Notes: generated from the sequence alone by a model not told the origin. A stretch of 64,000 nucleotides of DNA from Flavobacterium sp. LC2016-12 (GCF_015351595.1 NZ_JADKPT010000003.1:248001-312000), one strand, 5' to 3'. Counted from the first letter of the stretch, positions 25,389 through 38,440 are shown. Translations and numbers: made by a program.

Positions 25389-27800
25389 TTAAAACTTAAA
25401 TGTTATATTAGCGGTAACACGTGTTGGGGTTTGCGCTGCAAGTCTGTAAGACCAATATTTTTCATTTGTTAAGTTGTCCACTTTAAGGCCAATTCTATAT
25501 TTTGGCTGATCGTAAAAAAGGGACGCATCCAAAACGGTATAAGCCGGAATCGAAAATTTGAAAGTTGTTGTATTCGTCTGGTAATATTCGCTTCCGTAAA
25601 TACCTCCAAAACCAATTCCTAAACCTTGTGCACGGCCCGTAACAAGCCTGTAACTTGCCCATAAATTTGCCGTTTGAGGTGATCCTGCGGTTGTTGGTCG
25701 TAATCCCTGAACGCTCGCATTGCTCTTTTCGTATTTACTATCGTTATACGTATAACCTGCCACAATGTTTAATCCTGAAATTGGATTGGCTATTAACTCG
25801 GCTTCAAAACCTCTGCTTACCTGAGTTCCGTCCTGAATTGAAAAGTTAGCATGATCAGGATCGTCACGTGTTATATTGGTCACGGCAATATCATAATAGC
25901 TTAAGGTAGCTGATATTTTACTAAGATCAAATTTGAAACCACCTTCCCATTGATTGGCCTGATTTGGTTTGAAAGTATTACCTTCAAAATCTGAACCGGA
26001 AACATTACTGAAACCATTCATGTAGTTACCAAAAGCTGCGATTTTATCTTTCACAATTTGATAAACTACTCCAAATTTTGGAGAGAAAGCGGTTTGATTG
26101 TAGTTTCCAGCAATAGAATCTTTGGTAGGATAATAGGTTCCATGATTTTCATATTTATCCACACGAATTCCACCCATTACTAACAATTTATCTGTTACAT
26201 TTAAAACATCAGAAACGTAGACACTGTACGTATCTTCATCAGTAGAAACGTAGTTATTAAAAGTAGCGCCTGCAAACATTGGCTGTACTTTTTGGATGTT
26301 AAAATCGTTATAAGCGTCGCCAGGTTTTTTATAATCCATTGCCGGCATATTAACGATGGCATCGTTTCGGGTAGCACGCAGACTATAGAAATCAAGACCG
26401 GCTACTACTCTATTTTTAAGTTGGCCAATATTGAATTTTCCAATAAAATTTTGCTGAATATCCGTTCCATAAAAGGGTGATTCCTGATAGGTTACCTGTT
26501 GTCTTATTGTTGTAGGCGACCTCATTTGCAAAGCCACCACATAACCATCAGACGATGATCTTGTTCTGGACAAAATAGTTTGAGAATCCCAACTATCTGA
26601 CATTTTATACTTTAGCTGAGCAAAAATATTATATTGTTGACTCGTGTAATTAATAGTATTATTGGCAAAAGATAATTTATATGGCATATCTAGTTCCTCA
26701 ATACTGCTTTCAGTGTTTGCTACCACGAACGGCGCAAGTCTGGTTGGTGAAGTTGCTTTGTACATGCTGAATTCTATGTCAATTAAAAGACTTAATCTGT
26801 CATTGATAGCATAGGAGAAACTTGGAGCAATTGAGAAGTTTTTATTGAATCCGGCATCCTGAAAACTTCTTTCACTATGCAATGCCGTATTGATTCGTAA
26901 CAAAGCTGTTTTATCTTCGTTTAAAGGTGTATTTACATCAAAAGTCAAACGGTTCAAATCCCAACTTGCTGCAGAATACGAAACTTCTCCTTTAAAAGTA
27001 TCAAAAGGCTTTTTAGTTACACGATTAAATAATCCACCAAATGATGATAAAGTACTTCCGAAAAGTGTTGCAGATGGCCCTTTGATAACTTCAATACGCT
27101 CTAAATTGGAAGGATCAATAGTGGTGTAAGTAAAACTTCCAACACCATTTCTAACGACCTGCGGAGTTGGAAACCCTCTTGAAATGGAAGTCGTACGGCC
27201 TTGATTTCTTACTTCGGCGATACCTGCTCCCGGTACATTCTTAAAAGCACTATTGTAGTCAGTAACTACCTGCTCTTTCATTAATTCCTTACTTACTACT
27301 ATGTAAACCTGAGAGTTTTCGATGTTCTTTAAAGGCATTTTGGCAACGTCAAAACTTTCTTTTTTAGCAAAACGATTTCCTCCCGTGCGAATTACTACAT
27401 CTTCCAGATTTTGAATGGAAGAATTTACTTTGATGTCAATTGAAACCGTTGGATTTTGCTCTGTAATCTCGGTACTTTCGAGAGATGATTCGTAACCAGT
27501 CATCGTAACTTCTAAAGTATATTTTCCGAAGGGTACTTTTTTAAATTCGAAATTTCCAGCCGAATTGGTAACTGCGTTTTTATTAATCTCTATTAATTTC
27601 ACGATTACACCCTGACTGGCATTTCCATCATTAGTAATCACACTACCTGAAATTGAACCGGTTGCAGTTGTTTGCCCCTGTACACTGGTATTAAACAACA
27701 AAAACATCAATATTAAAAATACTGATGTAAACGATAAACCTGCTATTCTTTTATTTAGTACTTGTATATAATCTGAAATTGAAAGTATTGCTCTCCTCAT
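25389..27800 (-). CDS. TonB-dependent siderophore receptor (FhuA type)
   Basis: This 803-residue protein has a long N-terminal signal/anchor segment (hydrophobic about 22-42, ending SVQGQ). A carboxypeptidase-like beta-sandwich (about 47-135) precedes the plug (DYNSAFKNVPGAGIAEVRNQGRT, ERIEVIKGPSATLFGSTLSSFGG) and a barrel ending in ANITFKF. The plug motifs are those of ferric-siderophore receptors. It is divergent from a PepSY membrane protein, the usual partner for ferrisiderophore reduction or release. The region between holds the palindrome ATATATTT-CT-AAATATAT near 27846, not a classical Fur box. Confidence 0.92.
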   Translation of the reverse strand: MRRAILSISDYIQVLNKRIAGLSFTSVFLILMFLLFNTSVQGQTTATGSISGSVITNDGNASQGVIVKLIEINKNAVTNSAGNFEFKKVPFGKYTLEVTMTGYESSLESTEITEQNPTVSIDIKVNSSIQNLEDVVIRTGGNRFAKKESFDVAKMPLKNIENSQVYIVVSKELMKEQVVTDYNSAFKNVPGAGIAEVRNQGRTTSISRGFPTPQVVRNGVGSFTYTTIDPSNLERIEVIKGPSATLFGSTLSSFGGLFNRVTKKPFDTFKGEVSYSAASWDLNRLTFDVNTPLNEDKTALLRINTALHSERSFQDAGFNKNFSIAPSFSYAINDRLSLLIDIEFSMYKATSPTRLAPFVVANTESSIEELDMPYKLSFANNTINYTSQQYNIFAQLKYKMSDSWDSQTILSRTRSSSDGYVVALQMRSPTTIRQQVTYQESPFYGTDIQQNFIGKFNIGQLKNRVVAGLDFYSLRATRNDAIVNMPAMDYKKPGDAYNDFNIQKVQPMFAGATFNNYVSTDEDTYSVYVSDVLNVTDKLLVMGGIRVDKYENHGTYYPTKDSIAGNYNQTAFSPKFGVVYQIVKDKIAAFGNYMNGFSNVSGSDFEGNTFKPNQANQWEGGFKFDLSKISATLSYYDIAVTNITRDDPDHANFSIQDGTQVSRGFEAELIANPISGLNIVAGYTYNDSKYEKSNASVQGLRPTTAGSPQTANLWASYRLVTGRAQGLGIGFGGIYGSEYYQTNTTTFKFSIPAYTVLDASLFYDQPKYRIGLKVDNLTNEKYWSYRLAAQTPTRVTANITFKF

Positions 27801-28046
27801 ATTTATATTTATTTAAACTGATTCTAAATTGAGCGCAAAAGAACAATATATTTCTAAATATATCAACAGCAAATTGCTATTTTTTCAAAATAAATTCGGC
27901 TCTAAATTTTAAACTAACAAGTGCCTAAACTGCTTGATTTGTAGTAAGTGTTATTTGGAATGTTTCTAAAATACATCTACATTTGCGCAGCTTGTTTGAA
28001 AAACTTTTCAAAAAACAGCCTCTAATTTTAGTATACGCTTTATAAA

Positions 28047-29147
28047 ATGAATCAGAAACAAATTAAAAATATAGTACGCCAGGTCCATTTATGGTTAGGT
28101 TTGGCAACCGGAATAATTGTTTTTATAATTAGTATTACCGGCTGTATTTATGTTTTTGAGGAAGAAATAAGAGGCTTGAGCAAAAAAGAAGATTTACTTG
28201 TTCCGATTCAGGAAAAGCCATTTGTTGGCATTGAGAAAATTGTCCTCAATTTTCAAAAAACAGAGGCCGATCAAAAAATCACTTCAATCAAAGTAGATCA
28301 AAAAACTTCTAACGCTGCTGTAGAACTTTCTACAAAAAAGAAAACATATTATTTTAATCCTTACGATGGTACTTTAATTTCCACTGGCACTCAGGATTGG
28401 TTAACTACAGTCAGAAAACTTCATACTTCATTACTTTTAGGCGACACCGGAAGTTTTATTCAGAAATGGTCTGTAGTTATTTTCACGCTCATGTTACTAA
28501 CCGGGCTAATATTATGGTTTCCAGCTCGGATAAAAGCAATTACACAAGCTTTGACAATTAAATGGAAAGGAACATTTAAACGCGTTAACTACGATTTACA
28601 TAATGTATTGGGATTCTACGCTTCCTTTTTTCTGATTGTTATTGCCCTCACCGGTTTGTTTTTTGCTTTTAAAGGCGTAAAAAGCGCAGCGGCATTCTTA
28701 ACAGGAAGTGAAGTTAATGAAGGCATAAAAGTAGAATCAAAAGCAATTATTAAAGAAGAACCATTGGCGGTACTTTATAATCGAATTTACACAACTGCCA
28801 TACAACAATATCCAGGAGCCAATACAGTAACCTTGTCAATAAGAAAAGACGGAGGTCTTAGATTGAGAATGTTATATCCATACGAATGGTCCCGAAAACA
28901 AAATACCTTTTTCTTTGATGCTTCAACGGGGCAATTGCTTCGTTATAAATTATATAAAGATTTTAATACTGTTGATATTATCGAAGCTAGTAATTACGAT
29001 CTTCATACCGGAAAAATCTTTGGTCTTTTTGGAAAAATAATTGCCTTCTTAGCCAGTTTAATTGCAGCCAGTTTACCAATAACCGGGTTTATTATTTGGT
29101 TGAAAAAGAAGAAAAAGAAGAAAAAAACGCAAATAAAAGCAGTTTAA
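28047..29147 (+). CDS. PepSY-associated TM-helix protein (siderophore-iron reductase-like)
   Basis: In this 366-residue protein there are four main membrane segments: LWLGLATGIIVFIISITGC, VVIFTLMLLTGLILWFP, FYASFFLIVIALTGLFFAF, and IIAFLASLIAASLPITGFIIW near the end. PepSY-type periplasmic stretches lie between them. Conserved His residues in VHLWLGL, KLHTSLL, DLHNVLG and DLHTGKIFG resemble haem ligands of FhuF/PiuB-type ferrisiderophore reductases. The C-terminus is a poly-Lys tail. Divergent from the siderophore receptor, it probably helps reduce or release imported iron at the inner membrane. Confidence 0.88.
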   Translation: MNQKQIKNIVRQVHLWLGLATGIIVFIISITGCIYVFEEEIRGLSKKEDLLVPIQEKPFVGIEKIVLNFQKTEADQKITSIKVDQKTSNAAVELSTKKKTYYFNPYDGTLISTGTQDWLTTVRKLHTSLLLGDTGSFIQKWSVVIFTLMLLTGLILWFPARIKAITQALTIKWKGTFKRVNYDLHNVLGFYASFFLIVIALTGLFFAFKGVKSAAAFLTGSEVNEGIKVESKAIIKEEPLAVLYNRIYTTAIQQYPGANTVTLSIRKDGGLRLRMLYPYEWSRKQNTFFFDASTGQLLRYKLYKDFNTVDIIEASNYDLHTGKIFGLFGKIIAFLASLIAASLPITGFIIWLKKKKKKKKTQIKAV

Positions 29148-29164
29148 TTTAAGCGTATAAAAAT

Positions 29165-29194
29165 AAAGGGGAGCCACAACCAGGGCTCCCTTTT
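29165..29194. terminator. Bidirectional terminator between PepSY gene and katG
   Basis: GGGGAGCC at 29168-29175 pairs with GGCTCCC at 29184-29190, with flanking A and T runs, serving two convergent genes. Confidence 0.88.
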
Positions 29195-29218
29195 ATTTTT
29201 TATTCTACTGAAAAGAAA

Positions 29219-31929
<2,711 letters not shown>

Positions 31930-32478
31930 TTAGCATTGTCCGGCTGAGCATAATTCGTCAAGATCACAGGCTGATAAATTTATCGTTTTTAAAAAACTTT
32001 TTACTTTATTTTTTGCTTCCTGATTGGTTCCCATATAGAATATTTCGTTTCCATTTTGAGTTTGACATTTAGATAAAATAACTCCCGGTTCTAGCACATT
32101 AAAAATACGAATTACATGTGCGCCAGGTAATAGTGAAGTTATAATTTCACTTGAAGACTTTACCTCTGCAATTGGTGATAGAAGACTTTCAGTATTAAAA
32201 AAAGGATTATTGGTATGCAATAGTATTTTTTCAGACATATCAGGCAGACCATCAAAAAAGCCGTTAAGTTCTTCCCTGGGAACAAATAGTACAATCATTT
32301 TAGCTTTAACTGCTTTATCTTTTGTAACTAATTTTACTTTATCTCCCATTTTTTCTACAATAGGTCTTAAACTTTCAATACATCTAGGATGGCTGATTAA
32401 TACTTCATGACCAGATTTTGCAGCTCTGGAAGCAATATCCAAAGTCATATTGCACGCTCCTATAATACCTATTTTCAT
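31930..32478 (-). CDS. Rossmann-fold protein, F420-reductase/NADP-binding-like
   Basis: This 182-residue protein resembles the N-terminal NAD(P)-binding domain of F420-dependent NADP reductases and 6-phosphogluconate-type enzymes. It begins MKIGIIGACNMTLDIASRA, where the usual GxGxxG is changed to GACNMT. VLISHPR, MIVLFVPREEL and LLHTNNPFF follow in family order. Half-length compared with full reductases, and it has a Cys pair at the C-terminus (CDLDELCSAGQC). The altered glycine motif makes the cofactor use uncertain. Confidence 0.72.
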   Translation of the reverse strand: MKIGIIGACNMTLDIASRAAKSGHEVLISHPRCIESLRPIVEKMGDKVKLVTKDKAVKAKMIVLFVPREELNGFFDGLPDMSEKILLHTNNPFFNTESLLSPIAEVKSSSEIITSLLPGAHVIRIFNVLEPGVILSKCQTQNGNEIFYMGTNQEAKNKVKSFLKTINLSACDLDELCSAGQC

Positions 32479-32656
32479 AATCTTTATTATTGTTGATCTC
32501 AGCCCGATTTAAAAGATGAAATTCATTTATTTTAATATGTGTTAATAATACATTTTTAAACAAATATAACCGTATAAGACAGGAAGCACTACAAGTGTTT
32601 GTGCTAATAAATCTACAACGCTGTAGATTTAAAACTACAAATTCAAAATATTGTAT

Positions 32657-32664
32657 TATGTTTG
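32657..32664 (+). promoter_or_regulatory. Promoter -7 box TATGTTTG of the reg_prop sensor kinase
   Basis: Matches TAnnTTTG. Transcription would begin near 32671, so the GTG at 32675 is too close to serve as start and the ATG at 32702 (preceded by AGAGG) is preferred. Confidence 0.5.
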
Positions 32665-32701
32665 TTAAGTTTGTGTGTATAAAACTTGTCAGAGGTCAAA
32701 A

Positions 32702-35700
32702 ATGACGTTGTTTACTGCTTTTCGCTGTTATTTCCTTATAGTATTGCTAATTTCTGTTAAAGGAATTAGTCAGAAAAACTACGAGGCCACATGGTACACG
32801 GCTGATAATAATGAATTACCTCAAAGTAGTGTAAAAGCAATTGTACAGGATAAATATAATTTTATCTGGATGACAACCGAAAATGGTTTGGTACGTTATG
32901 ACGGAAATTCTTTTCTTATTTATAATTCTGCTAACACGAATATACAACAGTGTCGTTTTACCGAAATTTTAGGGAACATCCAAAAAGACAGTTTGTACTG
33001 TTATAACGACAATAAAAATGAACTGGTCCTTATAAATGGTCGTAAAATACAACTAGTCAAAAAAGAAGATTATCCTTCTTATAAAATCATCCGAAATAAA
33101 AAGCGATATTATTATCATGATGGGATTCCATCAAATAATACAATAGATCCTCATGATCCCTATTACATTAAGCTATCAAATGGAAATATTTTTTTTATTG
33201 ACAGTAAACAAGTAGAATTATGCGATTCAAAAATGAAAAGCATTTACAAAATAGCATATAAAAGCGATAGCGTTTTTAACTTTTTTAGTATAAATGATGA
33301 TCTCTTCTATCTTAATTCCGATGGCAGTTACGATTGTTTTTCTAAAGATGGAAAATCGGCCAAAAAACAGAAATTGGCTATTTTTAAATCAAAACATAAA
33401 CTATATTGGAATATCACTGCTCAACAGGTTTTTCTATATTCAAATAATAAAATTTACCTCTTAACATCTGACAAAAATCAATTATTAATAAAGCCAATAG
33501 TTGAATTTAAAAATTTTGAGAAAAGCAATATCATTTCGATTTTTTATGATCAAAAAAATCAAAAACTCTATTTAGGAAGTTATACAAATGGAGTATGTGT
33601 AATTACTTTTCCTAATTTTAAAACTGTAAAAAAAGATCCTCTAAAAGCCGCAGAAGTCTATTATGCAGCCTTACCTTTAACGGACAGTACTATCATTACG
33701 GCCGAAGGGTATATAGTGAATAACAAAAGGGTTATCGATAGTCTCCCTTTTGTAAAAACTGTTTATCTAAATGACCATCTCAGCATCGAGAAAGATGATG
33801 ACAAAAATTTATGGATTATTAGCCGATTTAGCATTCAGTGCTATCTAAAAAAATCAGGATATAAAAAATATATTACTTATAAATTTACACAGGCTCCAAA
33901 AACAATTTTTAAGGACAAAGACAACACGATCTGGATCAGTCTGGAAAATGATGAATTTCATAAAGCAAAATTATGTTACATAAAAAATGGTGTGGTGACA
34001 GATGTAACAACCTTAAAAGAAAACATCAATTACCTTACTCAGTTTGATAACAATACTCTTTTCATGGGGACTGACAAAGGTTTATTTACCTATAAAAAAG
34101 ACTCCAAAAAATTCTTTTTCATTAAAAAGTCTGAAAAACTAAACATACGAAGTGTTTTTATCGATAGTGAAAAAAAAGTATGGCTGACTACTTATGAAAA
34201 AGGCTTTTTTCTTTTCTCCAATAACACTTTGCATTCTTTTCCAAAAGATGAAGACAATTATCTAAATTCATCACATTCTATTGTCGAAGATAAAAAAGGT
34301 TTTTTCTGGATTCCTACCAACAAAGGACTGTTTCAAATATCCCGCAAAGCGTTACTAGCATATCATAAAAATAAAATAGGAGTACTTTATTACCATCAAT
34401 ACGATAAAAAAGAAGGCTTTCTAACTAATGAGTTTAACGGTGGATGCCAGCCAAACAGTAATTATCTTAAAAATAACGAGATTGTTTTTCCATCAATGAA
34501 TGGTTTTGTATTTTTTAATCCTGATAAATTAACACCTTTACTACCGGAAAAAAAACTTTTTATTGACAAAGTCATTGTAGACCAAAAGGTTCTTGCACCA
34601 AAAGATACTATAGTACTGAAAAACAATTTTCAAAGGGTAAGTTTTATAATTGCTTATCCTTATTATGGCAATCCTAAAAATATTAACCTGCAGGCAAGAC
34701 TTGACAAAACTCCTAATAGTAGATGGGAAAAAATCAGAGATCAAAATTCAATCTCTTTTACTACACTTCCTCCCGGAGAATATACCCTTACTATCAGAAA
34801 TCTTTCGGGATTTGATGGAAAATATATCTACAAAAAAGTTACTATTATAGTACCGGCAATGTTTCACCAAACAATATGGTTTACGATATTGTGTTATGCG
34901 TTGACCATTTTATTTATAATTTTCTTGTGGTTCGTAAGATTGTATTATATAAAGTTAAAAAATGTACAGCTTAAGGAAGTCATTGATAAAAAAACTAAAA
35001 AATTAGCCAGAACCGTCAGCAAACTACGAAAAACAGAAAAAAATCTAAAACAAGAAATTAGACAACAGGAAACTTTAGTAAAAAGTATAAGTCATGATAT
35101 AAAAAGTCCTTTAAAATTTCTAACCGCTTCCCTAAATCATTTGTCTGATAATGCAAATATTCAACAGGATGAAAAACTAAAAAGACAAATAGAAACGATA
35201 CAATTATCATCGGATCAACTATATGAATATGTTGAGAATCTTATAAAATATTCAACCATCTTTATAGAAGGAAGAAAACTCGAAGACAAAAGTTATTCTT
35301 TATATGATTTAATTGAGGAAAAAATTCAGATTTTTGAAAAAATTGCAAAATCAGAAAATACAATAATAATTAATAAAGTTTCGCAAGATTTTTTTATCAA
35401 AACAAATTATAAGGCATTATCTATTATTATTCATAATCTATTAGATAACGCAACCAAAAACACTAATGGTGGACAAATAGAATTGCAATGTGCAACGAAA
35501 GACAATATGCTTTCGTTAATGATTATGGATAATGGAAAAGGTATGAGTAAAGAACTTATTGATTATTATCTTGATTTTTACAAAAATCCAATTGTGAAAA
35601 ATTATCATCTTGGTTTACACATGATTATTGAGCTTCTCCTTATCATTAAAGGAAATATAAATATTTCGAGTACGGTTAATGAAGGAACTATTATTGAAAT

Positions 35701-35719
35701 TATAGTTAATTATAACTAA
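32702..35719 (+). CDS. Sensor histidine kinase with reg_prop beta-propeller and Y_Y_Y domain
   Basis: This 1005-residue one-component-like sensor is built in the Bacteroidota style. After a signal segment comes a periplasmic propeller of reg_prop blades (VKAIVQDKYNFIWMTTENGLVRYDG, SHSIVEDKKGFFWIPTNKGLFQIS). A Y_Y_Y immunoglobulin-like domain (about 700-740, PPGEYTLTIRNLSGFDG) follows, then one membrane helix (WFTILCYALTILFIIFLWFV) and a coiled coil. The catalytic part has HisKA (SISHDIKSPLKFL) and HATPase (NLLDNATKN, DNGKGMS). There is no C-terminal receiver or AraC domain. It meets the LuxR-type regulator tail to tail with zero gap, and the two are probably partners. Confidence 0.92.
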   Translation: MTLFTAFRCYFLIVLLISVKGISQKNYEATWYTADNNELPQSSVKAIVQDKYNFIWMTTENGLVRYDGNSFLIYNSANTNIQQCRFTEILGNIQKDSLYCYNDNKNELVLINGRKIQLVKKEDYPSYKIIRNKKRYYYHDGIPSNNTIDPHDPYYIKLSNGNIFFIDSKQVELCDSKMKSIYKIAYKSDSVFNFFSINDDLFYLNSDGSYDCFSKDGKSAKKQKLAIFKSKHKLYWNITAQQVFLYSNNKIYLLTSDKNQLLIKPIVEFKNFEKSNIISIFYDQKNQKLYLGSYTNGVCVITFPNFKTVKKDPLKAAEVYYAALPLTDSTIITAEGYIVNNKRVIDSLPFVKTVYLNDHLSIEKDDDKNLWIISRFSIQCYLKKSGYKKYITYKFTQAPKTIFKDKDNTIWISLENDEFHKAKLCYIKNGVVTDVTTLKENINYLTQFDNNTLFMGTDKGLFTYKKDSKKFFFIKKSEKLNIRSVFIDSEKKVWLTTYEKGFFLFSNNTLHSFPKDEDNYLNSSHSIVEDKKGFFWIPTNKGLFQISRKALLAYHKNKIGVLYYHQYDKKEGFLTNEFNGGCQPNSNYLKNNEIVFPSMNGFVFFNPDKLTPLLPEKKLFIDKVIVDQKVLAPKDTIVLKNNFQRVSFIIAYPYYGNPKNINLQARLDKTPNSRWEKIRDQNSISFTTLPPGEYTLTIRNLSGFDGKYIYKKVTIIVPAMFHQTIWFTILCYALTILFIIFLWFVRLYYIKLKNVQLKEVIDKKTKKLARTVSKLRKTEKNLKQEIRQQETLVKSISHDIKSPLKFLTASLNHLSDNANIQQDEKLKRQIETIQLSSDQLYEYVENLIKYSTIFIEGRKLEDKSYSLYDLIEEKIQIFEKIAKSENTIIINKVSQDFFIKTNYKALSIIIHNLLDNATKNTNGGQIELQCATKDNMLSLMIMDNGKGMSKELIDYYLDFYKNPIVKNYHLGLHMIIELLLIIKGNINISSTVNEGTIIEIIVNYN

Positions 35720-36346
35720 TTATTCAAAAGATTTATAAAGATTGATCAATTCTACCAAATTGTTAATTTTAAGCTTCTCAAATACTCTGGCTTTATAAGT
35801 ACTAACTGTGGACATGTGAATATCCAACATATTTGATATTTCAAGGTTACCATTGCCATTTATTAATAATTGAGCTATCTGAAGTTCTCTTTTAGATAAA
35901 ACTTCTAGTGGATTTATAATCTTTATACTCGTCTTAGCATCGACTAATTTAGTAAGAAGTTCAGCAGAAATATACGTAGACGATTCAAAAATAGAGTTAA
36001 TGGCAAACATCATTTTTTCCTCACTTGAGAGCTTGTTCAAATAACCATTCGCACCAGCAGAAATGTACTTTAAAGCATATTGTTCTTCTTCATGGGCAGA
36101 GAAAATAAGAATCCTGACCGCAGGTTGAATTGCTCTCAAATCAGTAATCATCTCTTTACTTTTTCCTCCAGGAATATTAATATCTAAAATAATTAAATCA
36201 AAGGAAGTTTCTCTTACTAGTGCTATTGCTTCAAAGAAATTTTCTGCATTGAAGATCTGTACATCTTCAATTTGTTTTTCTAAAACCATGGCGACCCCAT
36301 TTCGGACAACTAAATGATCATCAACTATTAAAATTTTCTTAGTCAT
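35720..36346 (-). CDS. NarL/LuxR-family response regulator
   Basis: This 208-residue protein has a receiver domain 3-120 (ILIVDDHLVVRNGVA; phospho-acceptor Asp in LIILDINIPGG; Lys in YLNKLSSEEK) and a C-terminal GerE HTH 145-205 (LSKRELQIAQLLINGNGNLEISNMLDIHMSTVSTYKARVFEKL). The stop codons of this gene and of the reg_prop kinase abut at 35719/35720, an end-to-end arrangement that could allow antisense interference. It probably acts as that kinase's output. Confidence 0.93.
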   Translation of the reverse strand: MTKKILIVDDHLVVRNGVAMVLEKQIEDVQIFNAENFFEAIALVRETSFDLIILDINIPGGKSKEMITDLRAIQPAVRILIFSAHEEEQYALKYISAGANGYLNKLSSEEKMMFAINSIFESSTYISAELLTKLVDAKTSIKIINPLEVLSKRELQIAQLLINGNGNLEISNMLDIHMSTVSTYKARVFEKLKINNLVELINLYKSFE

Positions 36347-36581
36347 AATTAAATTTAAGTTGTTACAAAAATAAATTATTTAGCTATTCGAATTCGTTTC
36401 TTATAACAGTATTTAATAAAACTAAGTATATTATTATCAATTATCTTCTTTTAAACCGTTAAAAAGCTAAAGAGTTACTATAACAGACGCAAAAAAATAA
36501 GGATAAACAAAACAAACACAATATTTTTTTATACAATTGATATTCACTAACTTGCAGTATATTCTTCTAAACTCATTCATT

Positions 36582-37718
36582 ATGAAAAAACTTTTTTTGT
36601 CATTATTTGTGGTTGTAGTATGTTTCTCTAATCAGTCTGTATTTTCTCAAACAAAAGATGACGATGTGCCACCATTAGGGTTACCCGGAGATAATCTGGA
36701 TTTATATGCAGTACTTGATCTTTTTCAAAAGTCAAAAACCATTGAAGAGTTTGAAAAGTCATTAAATCAAAAAGAGACAAAAATCAATAATCTGGATCTG
36801 AATCTTGACAAAAAAGTTGACTTTATTAAAGTCGTAACCAAAAAAGATGGCAATGCATTTACGTTTGTACTTCAGGTAAATGTAAGCGAAAAGGAAACTC
36901 AGGATGTTGCTGTTATTTTAGTAAACAAAGACAAGAACGGAAAAGTATCTTTGCAAATAGTTGGAGATGAAGACCTTTATGGGAAAAATTATGTAATTGA
37001 GCCAAAAACTAAAAGTGATTCAGTAACTGCGAATCCCGCCTATGTAGGATCCGATCCGGTAACGGTGAATGTTCCTGCTACTACTACAGTTGTCGTAGAA
37101 TCGGCCCCCATAGTACAGTATGTATATTCTCCTGCCTATGTCCCTTATTATCCACCTTATTATTACGGCTTTTATCCTCCTTACTTTGCAGCCTTTACAG
37201 TGCTGGCAGTAGGTATTTATCGTCATAACAACTGGTATCATGGCGGTTATTATGGTGGTCATTATGGCGGTGGAAATACGGTAATTATTAACAACAGAAA
37301 TCAAATTAACCATTATAATAACGACAGAAACCGATCCAATACCGTTAACAATAATCGAGCAAACGGAAAGTATGGTGATAACCGTGGAAATAACAGCAAT
37401 CGCCCAACGGCGGGAACATCAGATCGTGGAAACAACAGTAATAGGCCAAGTGCAGGAACTTCAGATCGTGGGTCTAACGTAAATCGTGGTTCGATCTCAG
37501 ATCGATCATCCAAAGTAAATCGCCCATCGGCAGGTACTTCAGACCGATCTTCAAACATAAATCGTCCATCAACTTCAAATCGTTCATCGAACTCAAGTTT
37601 TGATTCAGGTCGTACCAGAAGCAGCGGCGGAGGTGGCTTTAGCGGTGGCAGCAGAGGTGGCGGTGGAGGTTTTCACGGCGGCGGTGGCTTTGGCGGTGGC
37701 GGCGGAAGAAGACGTTAA
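36582..37718 (+). CDS. Exported Tyr/Pro- and Gly/Asn-rich surface protein
   Basis: This 378-residue protein starts at ATG 36582 (MKKLFLSLFVVVV), with the signal peptide ending near VFSQ. An upstream frame start would bury the signal. Residues 25-140 form a small folded domain of unknown type (NLDLNLDKKVDFIKVVTKKDG). Then come a Tyr/Pro-rich stretch (YYPPYYYGFYPPYF), a short hydrophobic segment, and a C-terminal low-complexity part. That part has repeats of NRPSAGTSDR and a terminal Gly-rich run ending GGRRR. It is probably cell-surface or periplasmic, with unknown function. Confidence 0.82.
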   Translation: MKKLFLSLFVVVVCFSNQSVFSQTKDDDVPPLGLPGDNLDLYAVLDLFQKSKTIEEFEKSLNQKETKINNLDLNLDKKVDFIKVVTKKDGNAFTFVLQVNVSEKETQDVAVILVNKDKNGKVSLQIVGDEDLYGKNYVIEPKTKSDSVTANPAYVGSDPVTVNVPATTTVVVESAPIVQYVYSPAYVPYYPPYYYGFYPPYFAAFTVLAVGIYRHNNWYHGGYYGGHYGGGNTVIINNRNQINHYNNDRNRSNTVNNNRANGKYGDNRGNNSNRPTAGTSDRGNNSNRPSAGTSDRGSNVNRGSISDRSSKVNRPSAGTSDRSSNINRPSTSNRSSNSSFDSGRTRSSGGGGFSGGSRGGGGGFHGGGGFGGGGGRRR

Positions 37719-37733
37719 TAAAATCTTTTCCCC

Positions 37734-37778
37734 AAAAAAAGTGGACTAAAACTTATTAGGTTTTAGTCCACTTTTTTT
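37734..37778. terminator. Bidirectional terminator
   Basis: AGTGGACTAAAAC pairs with GTTTTAGTCCACT through a 7-nt loop, with A7 before and T7 after. It separates two convergent genes. Confidence 0.93.
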
Positions 37779-37797
37779 ATTTGTAAATTTGGTCTCT

Positions 37798-38289
37798 TTA
37801 TTTTACTTCCATATCGGAAGCACTCATATCTCTGACACAAACATATTTACCATCTCTTTTTTCGAATAAACTTAGATAGTTACCACTATTGATAACAGTT
37901 TTACTAACGGAATCTGTTACGGTATATGCACCGCTCTCTACAACCTGATTTCCATCATTTGAAACAAAAACTTCATTTGTTTTAAAAGAAATTATATTAG
38001 AATTTGCGCCTAGATCCGCTATTAAAAATTCGGAAATTGCCTGCTTACCAACCAGCGGTTTTCTATGTTGATAATAACTTATCGCATCATCAGCATAATA
38101 ACCAATTTTTTTTACCTCCCCAGAATTATAAGTTGCAGCAAATTCATCTTCTTTTGCCTGAATTTCCTTTTTTATTTGCTCTTTATCAACTACTACGACG
38201 GGCTTTTCTTCTTCCTTCTTAGTATTACAGGCTAACATTGAAACTAGCACACTTCCTAATAATAATCCTTTTAAAATCTTGTTTTTCAT
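37798..38289 (-). CDS. Lipoprotein with NTF2/DUF4440-like fold
   Basis: In this 163-residue lipoprotein (lipobox SMLAC, Cys21), residues 35-160 match SnoaL/DUF4440-type small domains: KEDEFAATYNSGEVKKIGYYADDAISYY, KQAISEFLIADLGANS, and a closing NYLSLFEKRDGKYVCVRDMSAS. These bind small ligands and are often non-enzymatic. It is envelope-located and its function is unknown. Confidence 0.85.
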   Translation of the reverse strand: MKNKILKGLLLGSVLVSMLACNTKKEEEKPVVVVDKEQIKKEIQAKEDEFAATYNSGEVKKIGYYADDAISYYQHRKPLVGKQAISEFLIADLGANSNIISFKTNEVFVSNDGNQVVESGAYTVTDSVSKTVINSGNYLSLFEKRDGKYVCVRDMSASDMEVK

Positions 38290-38440
38290 ATGTTAAAAGT
38301 TTAGAGTCTTACACATTAAAAGTACTATAAAATTCTCAATATCAGATAATTTACTTTAAAAAATATTAAACTAAAGCTCATAAAATATTTACTTGTAAAT
38401 CAATCATGTCCTAAAACAGGAGACAATATACCTCATCTCT

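Noticed and set aside
27840..27865. Fur box in the siderophore receptor control region
   Set aside because: Only a generic AT palindrome (ATATATTT-CT-AAATATAT) is present. It does not match the GATAATnATTATC pattern.
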